Shown piece by piece: positions 31,799 through 40,280 of a stretch of 64,000 nt of DNA. This DNA comes from Pseudomonas ceruminis (GTDB lineage Bacteria; Pseudomonadota; Gammaproteobacteria; Pseudomonadales; Pseudomonadaceae). The stretch is taken from the NCBI RefSeq assembly GCF_021602025.1, contig NZ_BQHW01000010.1, forward strand, positions 1-64,000, read 5' to 3'. The position numbers and the translations under genes were made by a program. Numbering within the stretch: position 1 is the stretch's first letter; the number at the start of each line of letters is the position of its first letter. The notes under the pieces were generated by a model. That model saw nothing but the letters and a program-made list of their open reading frames with translations. It had not been told where the DNA came from and made no database searches.

Positions 31799-32538
31799 AA
31801 CGCCGATCCATCAACCCCGCCGCCCTCCCCGCTGTCGGCCAGCCCCTGGGCGGGGGATTCTTCGCCGGCCGGATCTTCTTCGACGGCGCCGAGCATGCGG
31901 TGATCGATGCCGGTCGAGACTTCGAAGTCGCCGCCCACTGGTGGCAGGAACAAGGCCCGCGCCCGCGCATCCGTGGGGCAACGTCACGCTTCAACGGGAT
32001 GGCCAACACCCAGGCCATGGCCGCCGAGGGCAGCGAAATCGCCCGCAAGGTGCTGGGCATGAACATCCGTGGCACCTGGGGCTGGCACATCCCGTCAATC
32101 GAGGAACTGCAGGTGCTGCGCTGCAACCTTCTCCAGCTTGAAGGCTGGGGTCGCGCCGGGGCCATTCCAGACCACGACGCCGCGCAGGCATTTGGTTTGC
32201 GCGAGTACTGGACCAGCAGCCAGAAGTCGAACGCCGCCACAGCCTGGTGCCTGCACATGCTGCCCTGGTGCGTGCCCGATACGAACTGGGTGAGCAAGGT
32301 GAAGGGCATCAGGCCTGTGCGCACCCTGCTGATCAATCAGGAGGCATTTATCCATCCGGCCGCGACTGATGCGAAACGTCCGGAAAATTTTCCGGAAGTT
32401 GATCTGCGCGGCCTGGCCAACCAGCAGGCCGTGGCCACCGTGCTCGAGCGCTTCGTGAATGAGGATGCTGGGAAGTTTTACGGGCGCACTGAGGCGCTGG
32501 TGGCTGAACTGGCTGCATTGGCAGGAGGTCGAGCATGA
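31795..32538 (+). CDS. DUF1566-like (Lcl-type) phage protein
   Basis: The protein has 247 residues. The central part TWGWHIPSIEELQVLRCNLLQLEGWG ... GLREYWTSSQKSNAATAWCLHML ... VSKVKGIRPVRTLLI follows the DUF1566 pattern (W-x-LPs-x-EL, YWSS, VRpVR). The C-terminus (LRGLANQQAVATVLERFVNED) is helical. It is the second DUF1566-like gene in this operon. The 3' end overlaps the phosphatase start by 4 bases. Confidence 0.68.
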   Translation: MKRRSINPAALPAVGQPLGGGFFAGRIFFDGAEHAVIDAGRDFEVAAHWWQEQGPRPRIRGATSRFNGMANTQAMAAEGSEIARKVLGMNIRGTWGWHIPSIEELQVLRCNLLQLEGWGRAGAIPDHDAAQAFGLREYWTSSQKSNAATAWCLHMLPWCVPDTNWVSKVKGIRPVRTLLINQEAFIHPAATDAKRPENFPEVDLRGLANQQAVATVLERFVNEDAGKFYGRTEALVAELAALAGGRA

Positions 32539-33311
32539 GCATCCTGCAGCACTTCCCGATCAACACCGCCGGGCGAGATTTCGCTGTGGGCGACATTCAC
32601 GGTCACTTCACCCGGCTGCAGCGCGCCCTGGACCTGGTTGGCTTCAATCCCGCAGTGGACCGGCTGTTCTCGGTAGGTGACTTGGTCGACCGCGGCCCGG
32701 AGTCTGACCAGGTGGACGCCTGGCTGGCCAAGCCATGGTTCCACGCTGTGCGCGGGAATCATGAGCAGATGGCAGTCGAGGCGTACCGGTTCGATCCATC
32801 CGGTCGCGTTGGCGATGTGCATCTGGCCAACGGTGGCGCCTGGCTGTATGCCAGATCGTCTGTCGAGCAGGCGTGCTACGTCGAGCTGCTGGCCGACCTC
32901 CCGCTGATCATCGAAGTCGAGACGCCGCAGGGGCTGATTGGCATTGTGCACGCAGACTGCCCTTACCACTTATGGAGCGAGTTCACCTGGGCGGCAAAGG
33001 ACGGCTCACAGGCAGAGGCCGAGCACGTCTCAGCAATGGCGCAGTGGTCGCGCAGGCGCATTACTGCCGAGGACTGCTCCGGCGTCGACGGTGTGCGCGC
33101 AGTAGTGGTGGGCCATACCCCAGTTCGACGCCCGGCAGTGCTTGGCAACGTCTACCACATCGACACCGCCGGCTGGATGGACGGGCACTTCACGCTGCTG
33201 GACCTGCACACCCTGCAGGCTCACCCGCCGATTGATCCAAAGCTGAGCTGGGATTGGGATGACGTGACAGATCAGCGTGACAACCACAACCTGACGCGCC
33301 AGGAGGAATAG
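32535..33311 (+). CDS. PP-type serine/threonine protein phosphatase (NinI-like)
   Basis: The product has 258 residues with the metallophosphoesterase motifs GDIHG (19-23), GDLVDRGP (47-54), GNHEQ (74-78), VHADCP and VVVGHTPV. This is the lambda PP / NinI / PrpA family, which removes phosphate from Ser/Thr and some His residues. In lambda the equivalent gene is in the right operon; here it lies in the PL-like operon. Confidence 0.93.
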   Translation: MSILQHFPINTAGRDFAVGDIHGHFTRLQRALDLVGFNPAVDRLFSVGDLVDRGPESDQVDAWLAKPWFHAVRGNHEQMAVEAYRFDPSGRVGDVHLANGGAWLYARSSVEQACYVELLADLPLIIEVETPQGLIGIVHADCPYHLWSEFTWAAKDGSQAEAEHVSAMAQWSRRRITAEDCSGVDGVRAVVVGHTPVRRPAVLGNVYHIDTAGWMDGHFTLLDLHTLQAHPPIDPKLSWDWDDVTDQRDNHNLTRQEE

Positions 33312-33313
33312 CG

Positions 33314-33658
33314 ATGGCAGCAGCAGAGAATCTGCCCGAGGACCATGTGCACGACAAGGTCACCGAGAAACGGATGGGCGAGTTGGTGGGGTGTACAGCG
33401 AAGGCGCTTCAGCGCAAGCGTGAGAAAGGCATCATCCCCAACTGGGTGTGGATGAAGATCAACGGCAGGATCATGTACAGCAAAAGGAGATATGACGAAT
33501 GGATCGAAAGCCTATGGACCTGCCGGCCGGAGTCGAGCTTGTCGGGCGCTCAATCCGAATTCGCTTCACCTGGAACAAGAAGCGGTGCTGCGAGACGCTC
33601 CCCTTCCCTCAGACCCCGAAAGGGATCGCAGCAGCAGCGAGTCTACGTGCTCAAGTAA
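33314..33658 (+). CDS. xis: excisionase-like protein overlapping int
   Basis: The protein has 114 residues. Residues 12-66 (VHDKVTEKRMGELVGCTAKALQRKREKGIIPNWVWMKINGRIMYSKRRYDEWIESLW) form a winged-helix of the excisionase type. The remaining 48 residues are basic, low complexity and lie out of frame over the start of int. ATG 33314 has GGAGGAATAGCG upstream. Expected to direct prophage excision. Confidence 0.82.
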   Translation: MAAAENLPEDHVHDKVTEKRMGELVGCTAKALQRKREKGIIPNWVWMKINGRIMYSKRRYDEWIESLWTCRPESSLSGAQSEFASPGTRSGAARRSPSLRPRKGSQQQRVYVLK

Positions 33659-34689
33659 AGGGGCTGGACAAGCTCGGCGCGCTGACGACAGAGAAGTACG
33701 CCGAGCTGTTTCCCAATACGCGCAGCGTGGTGGTGCAGGAGCAAACTACCCCGATCTTCTTTGACTACGCGCAGGACTGGCTCAACAGCTTGCAGATCGT
33801 GGAAGGTACTCGGAAGAACTACCGCTCTGCTCTGCAGGTGTATTGGGTTCCTTACCTGGCCGAGAAGCCGATCGACACCATCACGTCAGTGCTCCTGCGC
33901 AAGATCATGAACGATATCAAGTGGACTTCCCCGGTACGCCGCAAGGGCGTGGTCGGCCTACTGGCGTCGATCTTCCAGCAGGCGGTGACGGACGAGTTGA
34001 TTGTTCGAAATCCGGCCCTGTCTATCCCAGGCGCCAAAGTGCCGAAGCGTGAGGTCGACCCTTTCACCAAAGAGGAAGCGGATTCGATCATTGCTCATCT
34101 TTACGAAACGACGAGCGGCATGACGGCAATTTACGCCGCCTATTTCGAGTTCTGTTTCTACACCGGCATGCGGCCGGGCGAGGTGATGGCTCTGCGCTGG
34201 AGCGAGATCGACAGGCGCGTAAAGACTGCCAACGTTTGCCGCATTCAGATCCGTGGAGTGATCCAGGATCGCACCAAAACGAAGCGTTCCCGAAAAGTTT
34301 TATTGAACGATCGCGCCCTGCATGCGCTCGAAAAAGCCAGACCGCTCACCGAGGCCCGTTCAGATTACGTGTTCGCGCCCAGTGGGACAGGTGACCGCTC
34401 GGAGATGTTCATTCGCTCCGAGACGAGTCAAAAACGCTACTGGCTGGCAGCCCTACGGAAGCTTGGTATCAGGCGTCGCAGGATGTACGACACGCGCCAC
34501 ACATACGCGACCATGTGCCTGATGGCCGGCATGAACCCGGCATTCATCGCCGCGCAACTCGGGCATAGCGTGCAGGTGCTGCTTTCGACATATGCGAAGT
34601 GGATCAACTCGCCGAATGACTGGGCTGAGCTTGATAAGCTGAAATCGCTGGAAAGTGGTACAAAAATGGTACGAGCTAAAAGCCAGTAA
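33499..34689 (+). CDS. int: tyrosine-recombinase integrase
   Basis: The product has 396 residues. Residues 8-55 match the DUF3596 arm-DNA-binding domain (GVELVGRSIRIRFTWNKKRCCETLPF); residues 80-185 form the core-binding domain. The catalytic domain has Arg in GMRPGEVMALRW, Lys in TKRSRKV, His-x-x-Arg-like DTRHTYATM, His in AQLGHS and the nucleophile Tyr in STYAKW. The ATG at 33499 or 33514 lies inside xis, a 160-base overlap. It integrates the prophage; attP is expected beside it. Confidence 0.96.
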   Translation: MDRKPMDLPAGVELVGRSIRIRFTWNKKRCCETLPFPQTPKGIAAAASLRAQVKGLDKLGALTTEKYAELFPNTRSVVVQEQTTPIFFDYAQDWLNSLQIVEGTRKNYRSALQVYWVPYLAEKPIDTITSVLLRKIMNDIKWTSPVRRKGVVGLLASIFQQAVTDELIVRNPALSIPGAKVPKREVDPFTKEEADSIIAHLYETTSGMTAIYAAYFEFCFYTGMRPGEVMALRWSEIDRRVKTANVCRIQIRGVIQDRTKTKRSRKVLLNDRALHALEKARPLTEARSDYVFAPSGTGDRSEMFIRSETSQKRYWLAALRKLGIRRRRMYDTRHTYATMCLMAGMNPAFIAAQLGHSVQVLLSTYAKWINSPNDWAELDKLKSLESGTKMVRAKSQ

Positions 34690-34725
34690 CGCCAAGAGTG
34701 CCGAAACTCAAAGGGTTTACGTTAC
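34690..34725. other. right prophage-chromosome junction (putative attR)
   Basis: The 36 bases between the int stop and the NAGGN amidotransferase start must contain or adjoin attR, as phage genes end and chromosome genes begin here. The sequence includes CTCAAAGGGTTTACGTTAC. The core cannot be defined, because attL lies outside the window. Confidence 0.45.
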
Positions 34726-36513
34726 ATGTGCGGATTAGCAGGAGAGTTACGTTTCACCCCCCTCGGCCAAGCCCCTCGCCCGGCGGACCTCGCCGCGGTA
34801 GAGCGCATGACCCATCATTTGGCGCCACGCGGTCCCGACGCCTGGGGCTTCCATAGCCTGGGGCCGATTGCCCTCGGCCACCGGCGCTTGAAGATCATGG
34901 ACCTGTCCGATGGCTCGGCGCAGCCGATGGTCGATAACACCCTCGGCCTCTCGCTGGCCTTCAACGGGGCCATCTACAACTTCCCCGAACTGCGCCAGGA
35001 GCTCCAAGACCTGGGCTACACCTTCTGGTCCGACGGCGACACCGAAGTGTTGCTCAAGGGCTACCACGCCTGGGGTGCGGCCCTGCTGCCCAAGCTCAAT
35101 GGCATGTTCGCCCTGGCCATCTGGGAGCGCGATAACCAGCGCCTGTTCCTGGCCCGCGACCGCCTGGGCGTCAAGCCGCTGTACCTTTCGCGCAACGGCG
35201 AGCGGTTGCGTTTCGCGTCGACCCTGCCAGCGCTGCTCAAAGGCGGCGACATCGACCCGATGATCGACCCGGTAGCGCTCAACCACTACCTCAACTTCCA
35301 CGCCGTGGTGCCAGCGCCACGCACCCTGCTGGCCAACGTGCAAAAGCTCGAACCCGGCACCTGGATGCGCATCGATCGCCATGGTGAGGTGGAGCGCCAA
35401 ACCTGGTGGCAGCTGCAGTTCGGCCCCAACCCGGATGAGCGCGAGCTCGACCTGGAAGGCTGGACTACCCGGGTACTCGACGCTACACGCGACGCCGTGG
35501 CAATTCGCCAACGCGCTGCCGTGGACGTCGGTGTACTGCTGTCTGGCGGTGTCGATTCCAGCCTGTTGGTCGGGCTGCTGCGCGAGGTGGGCGTCGACGA
35601 CCTGTCGACCTTCTCCATCGGCTTCGAGGATGCCGGGGGCGAGCGCGGCGACGAGTTCCAGTACTCCGACCTGATCGCCAAACACTACGGCACCCGCCAC
35701 CACAAGCTGCGCATCGCCGAACACGAAATCATCGAGCAGTTGCCGGCGGCCTTCCGCGCCATGAGCGAACCGATGGTCAGCCATGACTGCATTGCCTTCT
35801 ACCTGCTCTCGCGGGAAGTGGCCAAACACTGCAAAGGTGTGCAGAGCGGCCAGGGCGCCGACGAATTGTTTGCCGGGTACCACTGGTACCCGCAGGTGGA
35901 CGGCGCCGAAGATGCCTTCAGCGCTTACCGCAGTGCGTTCTTCGACCGTAGCCATGCCGAGTACCGCGACACCGTACAGGCCCCTTGGCAGCTGGACACA
36001 GACGTGGCGGGTGATTTTGTCCGCGAGCACTTCGCCCGCCCCGGCGCCCCCGATGCGGTAGACAAGGCACTGCGCCTGGACAGCACGGTGATGCTGGTCG
36101 ACGACCCGGTCAAACGGGTCGACAACATGACCATGGCCTGGGGCCTGGAAGCACGTACGCCGTTCCTCGACTACCGCCTGGTCGAACTGTCGGCGCGCAT
36201 TCCGGCGCGCTTCAAGCTGCCGGACGGCGGCAAGCAGGTGCTCAAGCAGGCCGCGCGACGCGTCATTCCCCAGGAAGTGATCGACCGCAAGAAAGGTTAC
36301 TTCCCGGTGCCGGGCCTCAAGCACCTGCAGGGTGCGACGCTGGATTGGGTACGCGAACTGCTGACCGACCCGAGCCAGGACCGTGGCTTGTTCAACCCCT
36401 CCATGCTTGACCGCCTGCTGAGTAACCCCCACGGCCAGCTCACCCCGCTGCGCGGCTCCAAGCTATGGCAGTTGGCAGCCCTGAACCTGTGGCTCAGCGA
36501 ACAAGGAATCTGA
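34726..36513 (+). CDS. N-acetylglutaminylglutamine amidotransferase
   Basis: The protein has 595 residues. Cys2 after the initiator Met is the class II glutamine amidotransferase nucleophile (MCGLAGELRF), followed by HHLAPRGPDAWGF. The asparagine-synthase domain begins with LSGGVDSSLLVGLL near residue 275, the PP-loop for AMP activation. It converts N-acetylglutaminylglutamine to the amide NAGGN, an osmoprotectant. It starts the NAGGN operon. The native upstream control region appears displaced by the prophage. Confidence 0.92.
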   Translation: MCGLAGELRFTPLGQAPRPADLAAVERMTHHLAPRGPDAWGFHSLGPIALGHRRLKIMDLSDGSAQPMVDNTLGLSLAFNGAIYNFPELRQELQDLGYTFWSDGDTEVLLKGYHAWGAALLPKLNGMFALAIWERDNQRLFLARDRLGVKPLYLSRNGERLRFASTLPALLKGGDIDPMIDPVALNHYLNFHAVVPAPRTLLANVQKLEPGTWMRIDRHGEVERQTWWQLQFGPNPDERELDLEGWTTRVLDATRDAVAIRQRAAVDVGVLLSGGVDSSLLVGLLREVGVDDLSTFSIGFEDAGGERGDEFQYSDLIAKHYGTRHHKLRIAEHEIIEQLPAAFRAMSEPMVSHDCIAFYLLSREVAKHCKGVQSGQGADELFAGYHWYPQVDGAEDAFSAYRSAFFDRSHAEYRDTVQAPWQLDTDVAGDFVREHFARPGAPDAVDKALRLDSTVMLVDDPVKRVDNMTMAWGLEARTPFLDYRLVELSARIPARFKLPDGGKQVLKQAARRVIPQEVIDRKKGYFPVPGLKHLQGATLDWVRELLTDPSQDRGLFNPSMLDRLLSNPHGQLTPLRGSKLWQLAALNLWLSEQGI

Positions 36514-36516
36514 CCG

Positions 36517-38262
36517 ATGAAAGCCCATGAAATCGCTTACGGTCAGCGCCTGCTGCGTGGCCAGACGCCGTCTTACGAGCGCCTGCAGGCACGCCTGGCA
36601 GGTGATGGCAGCGAGCCCCACGACCAGCCGCGGGCTTTGCACTGCGGTTGGGGGCGGCTGCTGATCGGCCATACTTACCCGGACCCTGCCAGCCTGGCAG
36701 AGGCGCTGCAGGACGAACGTCCCGGTGAGCGCGACATCGCCCTGTATGTGGCCGCGCCTCAGCAGTTGCTGGCCCAGGCGCCGCAGCATTTGTTCCTCGA
36801 CCCGTCCGACACCTTGCGGCTGTGGTTCACTGATTACCGCCAGGCGCAACGGGTCTTTCGTGGCTTTCGCATCCGCCGGGCGCAAAGCGATGCCGACTGG
36901 CAGGCGATCAACACCCTGTACCAGGCGCGCGGCATGCTGCCTGTGCAGCCGGACCGCCTCACGCCGCGCCATCAGGGCGGCCCGGTGTATTGGCTGGCCG
37001 AGGACGAAGACAGCGGCGCGGTAATTGGCAGCGTCATGGGCCTGAACCATAGCAAAGCCTTTGACGACCCCGAGCATGGCAGCAGCCTGTGGTGCCTGGC
37101 CGTGGACCCTCAGTGCACCCGGCCCGGGGTTGGCGAAGTGCTGGTGCGCCACTTGATCGAACACTTCATGAGCCGGGGCCTGGCCTACCTGGACCTGTCG
37201 GTGCTGCACGACAACCGTCAAGCCAAGCGGCTCTATGAAAAGCTGGGTTTTCGCAACCTGCCGACCTTCGCGGTCAAGCGCAAGAACGGCATCAATCAGC
37301 AACTGTTCCTTGGTCCCGGCCCCGAAGCCGGGCTCAACCCCTATGCGCGGATCATCGTCGATGAAGCCTATCGGCGAGGAATCGAGGTGCAGGTGGACGA
37401 CGCCGAGGGCGGCCTGTTTACCCTGAGCCTCGGCGGGCGCCGGGTGCGGTGCCGCGAGTCGCTGAGCGACCTGACCAGCGCGGTGAGCATGACGCTGTGC
37501 CAGGACAAGCGCCTGACCCAGCAAGCGCTGCACGCGGCAGGCTTGCAGGTACCGATGCAGCAGCTGGCGGGCAACGCCGATGACAACCTGGCGTTTCTCG
37601 ACGAACACGGCGCCGTGGTGGTCAAGCCGGTGGATGGCGAACAGGGCCAAGGGGTAGCGGTCAACCTGAGCACTTATGACGAGGTGAGCCAGGCCATCGA
37701 GCACGCGCGACGCTTCGACAGCCGCGTGCTGCTGGAAAGCTTCCACCCCGGCCAGGACCTGCGCATCGTGGTAATTGGCTACGAAGTGGTGGCAGCGGCG
37801 ATACGCCACCCGGCGCACGTGGTGGGTGACGGCAAGCACAGCATCCGCCAGCTGATCGAAGCCCAGAGCCGCCGACGGCAGGCCGCCACGGGTGGCGAAA
37901 GCCGCATTGCGCTGGATGACGAAACCGAACGCACCCTGCGTGACGCCGGTCTGGACTACGTCAGTGTGCTGCCCGCCGGCCAGCGCCTGGCCGTGCGCCG
38001 GACTGCCAACCTGCATACAGGTGGCACCCTGGAAGACGTGACTGAGCGTTTGCACCCGGTGCTGGCCGACGCGGCCGTGCGGGCAGCACGGGCACTGGAG
38101 ATTCCAGTGGTGGGCCTGGACCTGATGGTGCGCGATGCCGAACACCCGGATTACGTGATCATCGAGGCTAACGAGCGCGCCGGCTTGGCCAACCATGAAC
38201 CGCAGCCAACGGCAGAGCGCTTCGTCGACTTGCTGTTCCCGCACAGCCGGGCGTTGGCGTGA
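36517..38262 (+). CDS. ngg: N-acetylglutaminylglutamine synthetase (GNAT-ATP-grasp fusion)
   Basis: The protein has 581 residues and starts 3 bases after the amidotransferase stop. Residues 120-270 form a GNAT acetyltransferase (LWCLAVDPQCTRPGVGEVLVRHLIEHF, YEKLGFRNL). Residues 300-575 form an ATP-grasp ligase (VVVKPVDGEQGQGVAVNL, RVLLESFHPGQDLRIVVIG, IEANERAGLANH). It builds N-acetylglutaminylglutamine from acetyl-CoA and glutamine; NAGGN is a compatible solute in pseudomonads. Confidence 0.92.
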   Translation: MKAHEIAYGQRLLRGQTPSYERLQARLAGDGSEPHDQPRALHCGWGRLLIGHTYPDPASLAEALQDERPGERDIALYVAAPQQLLAQAPQHLFLDPSDTLRLWFTDYRQAQRVFRGFRIRRAQSDADWQAINTLYQARGMLPVQPDRLTPRHQGGPVYWLAEDEDSGAVIGSVMGLNHSKAFDDPEHGSSLWCLAVDPQCTRPGVGEVLVRHLIEHFMSRGLAYLDLSVLHDNRQAKRLYEKLGFRNLPTFAVKRKNGINQQLFLGPGPEAGLNPYARIIVDEAYRRGIEVQVDDAEGGLFTLSLGGRRVRCRESLSDLTSAVSMTLCQDKRLTQQALHAAGLQVPMQQLAGNADDNLAFLDEHGAVVVKPVDGEQGQGVAVNLSTYDEVSQAIEHARRFDSRVLLESFHPGQDLRIVVIGYEVVAAAIRHPAHVVGDGKHSIRQLIEAQSRRRQAATGGESRIALDDETERTLRDAGLDYVSVLPAGQRLAVRRTANLHTGGTLEDVTERLHPVLADAAVRAARALEIPVVGLDLMVRDAEHPDYVIIEANERAGLANHEPQPTAERFVDLLFPHSRALA

Positions 38263-38394
38263 ATCAGTGACGGCCCTGTCGCCGGCACGCCGGCGCCCAC
38301 ACGTACTGCACCGCTCTCTAGCCGTGAATGGTCTGTGAGACCCGGCTTGCGGCGATAGGGCCTGCAACGGTACAGCATGACCCGAGGAGTACCC

Positions 38395-39579
38395 ATGTCT
38401 GAACGACACCCCGAACCCGATCTCGACTACCTCAAGCGTGTCCTTCTGGAGATGCTGGCCATCCCCAGCCCGACCGGCTTCACCGACACCATCGTGCGTT
38501 ATGTCGCTGAACGCCTCGACGAATTGGGCATCCCCTACGAACTGACCCGCCGCGGCACCATCCGCGCCACCCTCAAGGGCCGGCAAAGCTCACCCGACCG
38601 CGCTGTCTCGGCCCACCTCGACACCATCGGTGCCAGCGTGCGCCAGTTGCAGGACAATGGCCGCCTGGCCCTGGCGCCGGTGGGTTGCTGGTCGAGCCGT
38701 TTCGCCGAAGGCAGTCGCGTCAGTGTGTTCACCGACACCGGGGTATTGCGTGGCAGCGTACTGCCGCTGATGGCCAGCGGGCACGCGTTCAACACCGCCA
38801 TCGACCAGATGCCGGTCAGTTGGGAGCACGTGGAAGTGCGCTTGGACGCTTACTGCACCACCCGAGCCGACTGCGAAGCCTTGGGTGTATCCATCGGCGA
38901 CTTCGTCGCCTTCGACCCGTTGCCAGAGTTCACCGAAAGCGGCCACATCAGTGCGCGCCACCTGGACGACAAGGCCGGCGTAGCCGCCTTGCTGGCCGCG
39001 CTGAAGGCTGTAGTGGAAAGCGGCCGTCAGCCGCTGATCGACTGCCACCCTCTGTTCACCATCACCGAGGAAACCGGCTCTGGCGCTGCTGCGGCCCTGC
39101 CTTGGGATGTCAGCGAATTCGTCGGCATCGATATTGCCCCGGTCGCGCCCGGCCAGGCCTCCAGCGAACATGCCGTCAGCGTGGCGATGCAGGACTCTTC
39201 GGGGCCTTACGACTATCACCTGTCCCGCCACCTGCTGAATCTGGCCGGCGACCAGAACCTGCCGGTGCGCCGCGACGTATTTCGCTACTACTTCAGCGAT
39301 GCCCACTCGGCGGTGACCGCTGGGCACGACATTCGCACAGCGCTGGTAGCGTTCGGCTGCGATGCCACCCATGGCTACGAGCGTACTCACATCGACAGCC
39401 TGGCCGCGCTCAGCCGTCTGCTGTCCGGCTACCTGCTCAGCCCACCGGTCTTTGCCAGCGACTCGCACCCGGCCAATGCCTCGCTGGAGCGCTTCAGCCA
39501 TCAGCTTGAGCACGATGCCCAGATGGAGAGCGACACGCGGGTCCCGGCGGTGGACAGCCTGGTGGGCAACAAGGGGTGA
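38395..39579 (+). CDS. NAGGN-system M42-family peptidase
   Basis: The protein has 394 residues. ATG 38395 has GAGGAG 5 bases upstream and is preferred over the ATG at 38377. Metal-binding residues of M42 co-catalytic aminopeptidases are visible: SAHLDTIGA, ARHLDDKAGVAALLAAL, FTITEETGSG and VGIDIAP. Its role in the NAGGN operon may be turnover of the osmolyte dipeptide (inference from operon). Confidence 0.9.
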   Translation: MSERHPEPDLDYLKRVLLEMLAIPSPTGFTDTIVRYVAERLDELGIPYELTRRGTIRATLKGRQSSPDRAVSAHLDTIGASVRQLQDNGRLALAPVGCWSSRFAEGSRVSVFTDTGVLRGSVLPLMASGHAFNTAIDQMPVSWEHVEVRLDAYCTTRADCEALGVSIGDFVAFDPLPEFTESGHISARHLDDKAGVAALLAALKAVVESGRQPLIDCHPLFTITEETGSGAAAALPWDVSEFVGIDIAPVAPGQASSEHAVSVAMQDSSGPYDYHLSRHLLNLAGDQNLPVRRDVFRYYFSDAHSAVTAGHDIRTALVAFGCDATHGYERTHIDSLAALSRLLSGYLLSPPVFASDSHPANASLERFSHQLEHDAQMESDTRVPAVDSLVGNKG

Positions 39580-39637
39580 GCACCCGGTGCCAGGTTTCGC
39601 GTAGCATTGGCGTCATTCATTACCGAAGCCGAACCCC

Positions 39638-39865
39638 ATGCTGATCCCCTACGAGCAACTGCAAGCCGAAACCCTGACCCGCCTGATCGAGGACTTCGTG
39701 ACCCGTGACGGCACCGACAACGGCGACGATACCCCGCTGGAAACCCGCGTACTGCGGGTGCGCCAGGCATTGGCCAAGGGCCAGGCGTTCATCCTGTTCG
39801 ACCTGGAGAGCCAGCAATGCCAGTTGCTGGCCAAGCATGATGTGCCGCGGGAGCTGCTTGACTGA
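39638..39865 (+). CDS. yheU: YheU family protein
   Basis: The protein has 75 residues (MLIPYEQLQAETLTRLIEDFVTRDGTDNGDD ...), with the diagnostic IPY..L..ETL..LIE.FV.REGTDYG pattern of UPF0270/YheU. Its function is not known. It ends shortly before a long inverted repeat that separates it from the convergent csrA. Confidence 0.93.
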   Translation: MLIPYEQLQAETLTRLIEDFVTRDGTDNGDDTPLETRVLRVRQALAKGQAFILFDLESQQCQLLAKHDVPRELLD

Positions 39866-39928
39866 ATCACAAGCCCTATCGTCGGCAGGAACACGCGCGG
39901 CCAGCACCGGTCACCAGGATTGATGTGG

Positions 39929-39966
39929 GAGCGGGCTTGCCGGCGATAGCGCCGGCAAGCCCGCTC
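39929..39966. terminator. 16-bp perfect inverted repeat between yheU and csrA
   Basis: GAGCGGGCTTGCCGGC (39929-39944) and GCCGGCAAGCCCGCTC (39951-39966) flank a six-base loop. It lies between convergent genes, and its right arm overlaps the csrA stop. No long T tract is present, so it could act as a terminator or be a REP-type element. Confidence 0.75.
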
Positions 39967-40153
39967 AGACCGACTTCGACTTGCGTGCCTCCCCCGCCTT
40001 GATCCGCTTGTACACCTCTGCCCGGTGCACCGACACCTCCCGCGGGGCACTGATGCCAAAACGCACCATGCCGTCTCGTGCTTCCACCACCATGATCCGA
40101 ATATCGTCACCTATGGTGATGACTTCGCCGACTTCACGTCCAATGACCAACAT
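39965..40153 (-). CDS. csrA: carbon storage regulator CsrA/RsmA
   Basis: The protein has 62 residues; ATG 40153 has GGAGGA upstream. MLVIGREVGEVITIGDDIRIMVVEARDGMVRFGISAPREVSVHRAEVYKRI carries the conserved CsrA core, including the LxIGRxVGE and R44-type VHRAEVY positions that bind GGA motifs in mRNA leaders. Pseudomonads encode several paralogues (RsmA, RsmE, RsmI); which one this is cannot be decided from sequence alone. Confidence 0.93.
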   Translation of the reverse strand: MLVIGREVGEVITIGDDIRIMVVEARDGMVRFGISAPREVSVHRAEVYKRIKAGEARKSKSV

Positions 40154-40280
40154 GTTCCAGTCCTCCGGCATCAGGGAAAACCGGAGATTGCATGGGGATA
40201 TTCCGCTACTCAACGCCTTCACTGCAAATCAGAACAAGCCTACGCAGACGGGTAATTACCCTTACAGACAAACCCTAAAA

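Noticed and set aside
30112-32538. Diversity-generating retroelement linked to the DUF1566-like genes
   Set aside because: No reverse transcriptase, template repeat or accessory gene is visible nearby.
34690-34725. Definition of the attachment core
   Set aside because: Only one prophage end is in the window, so no direct repeat can be compared.
34747-36432. 561-residue open frame opposite the amidotransferase gene
   Set aside because: It is an antisense shadow of an evident class II amidotransferase with asparagine-synthase domain.
36463-38586. 707-residue open frame opposite the NAGGN synthetase gene
   Set aside because: The complementary strand encodes a clear GNAT-ATP-grasp enzyme; the antisense frame has no recognisable domain.
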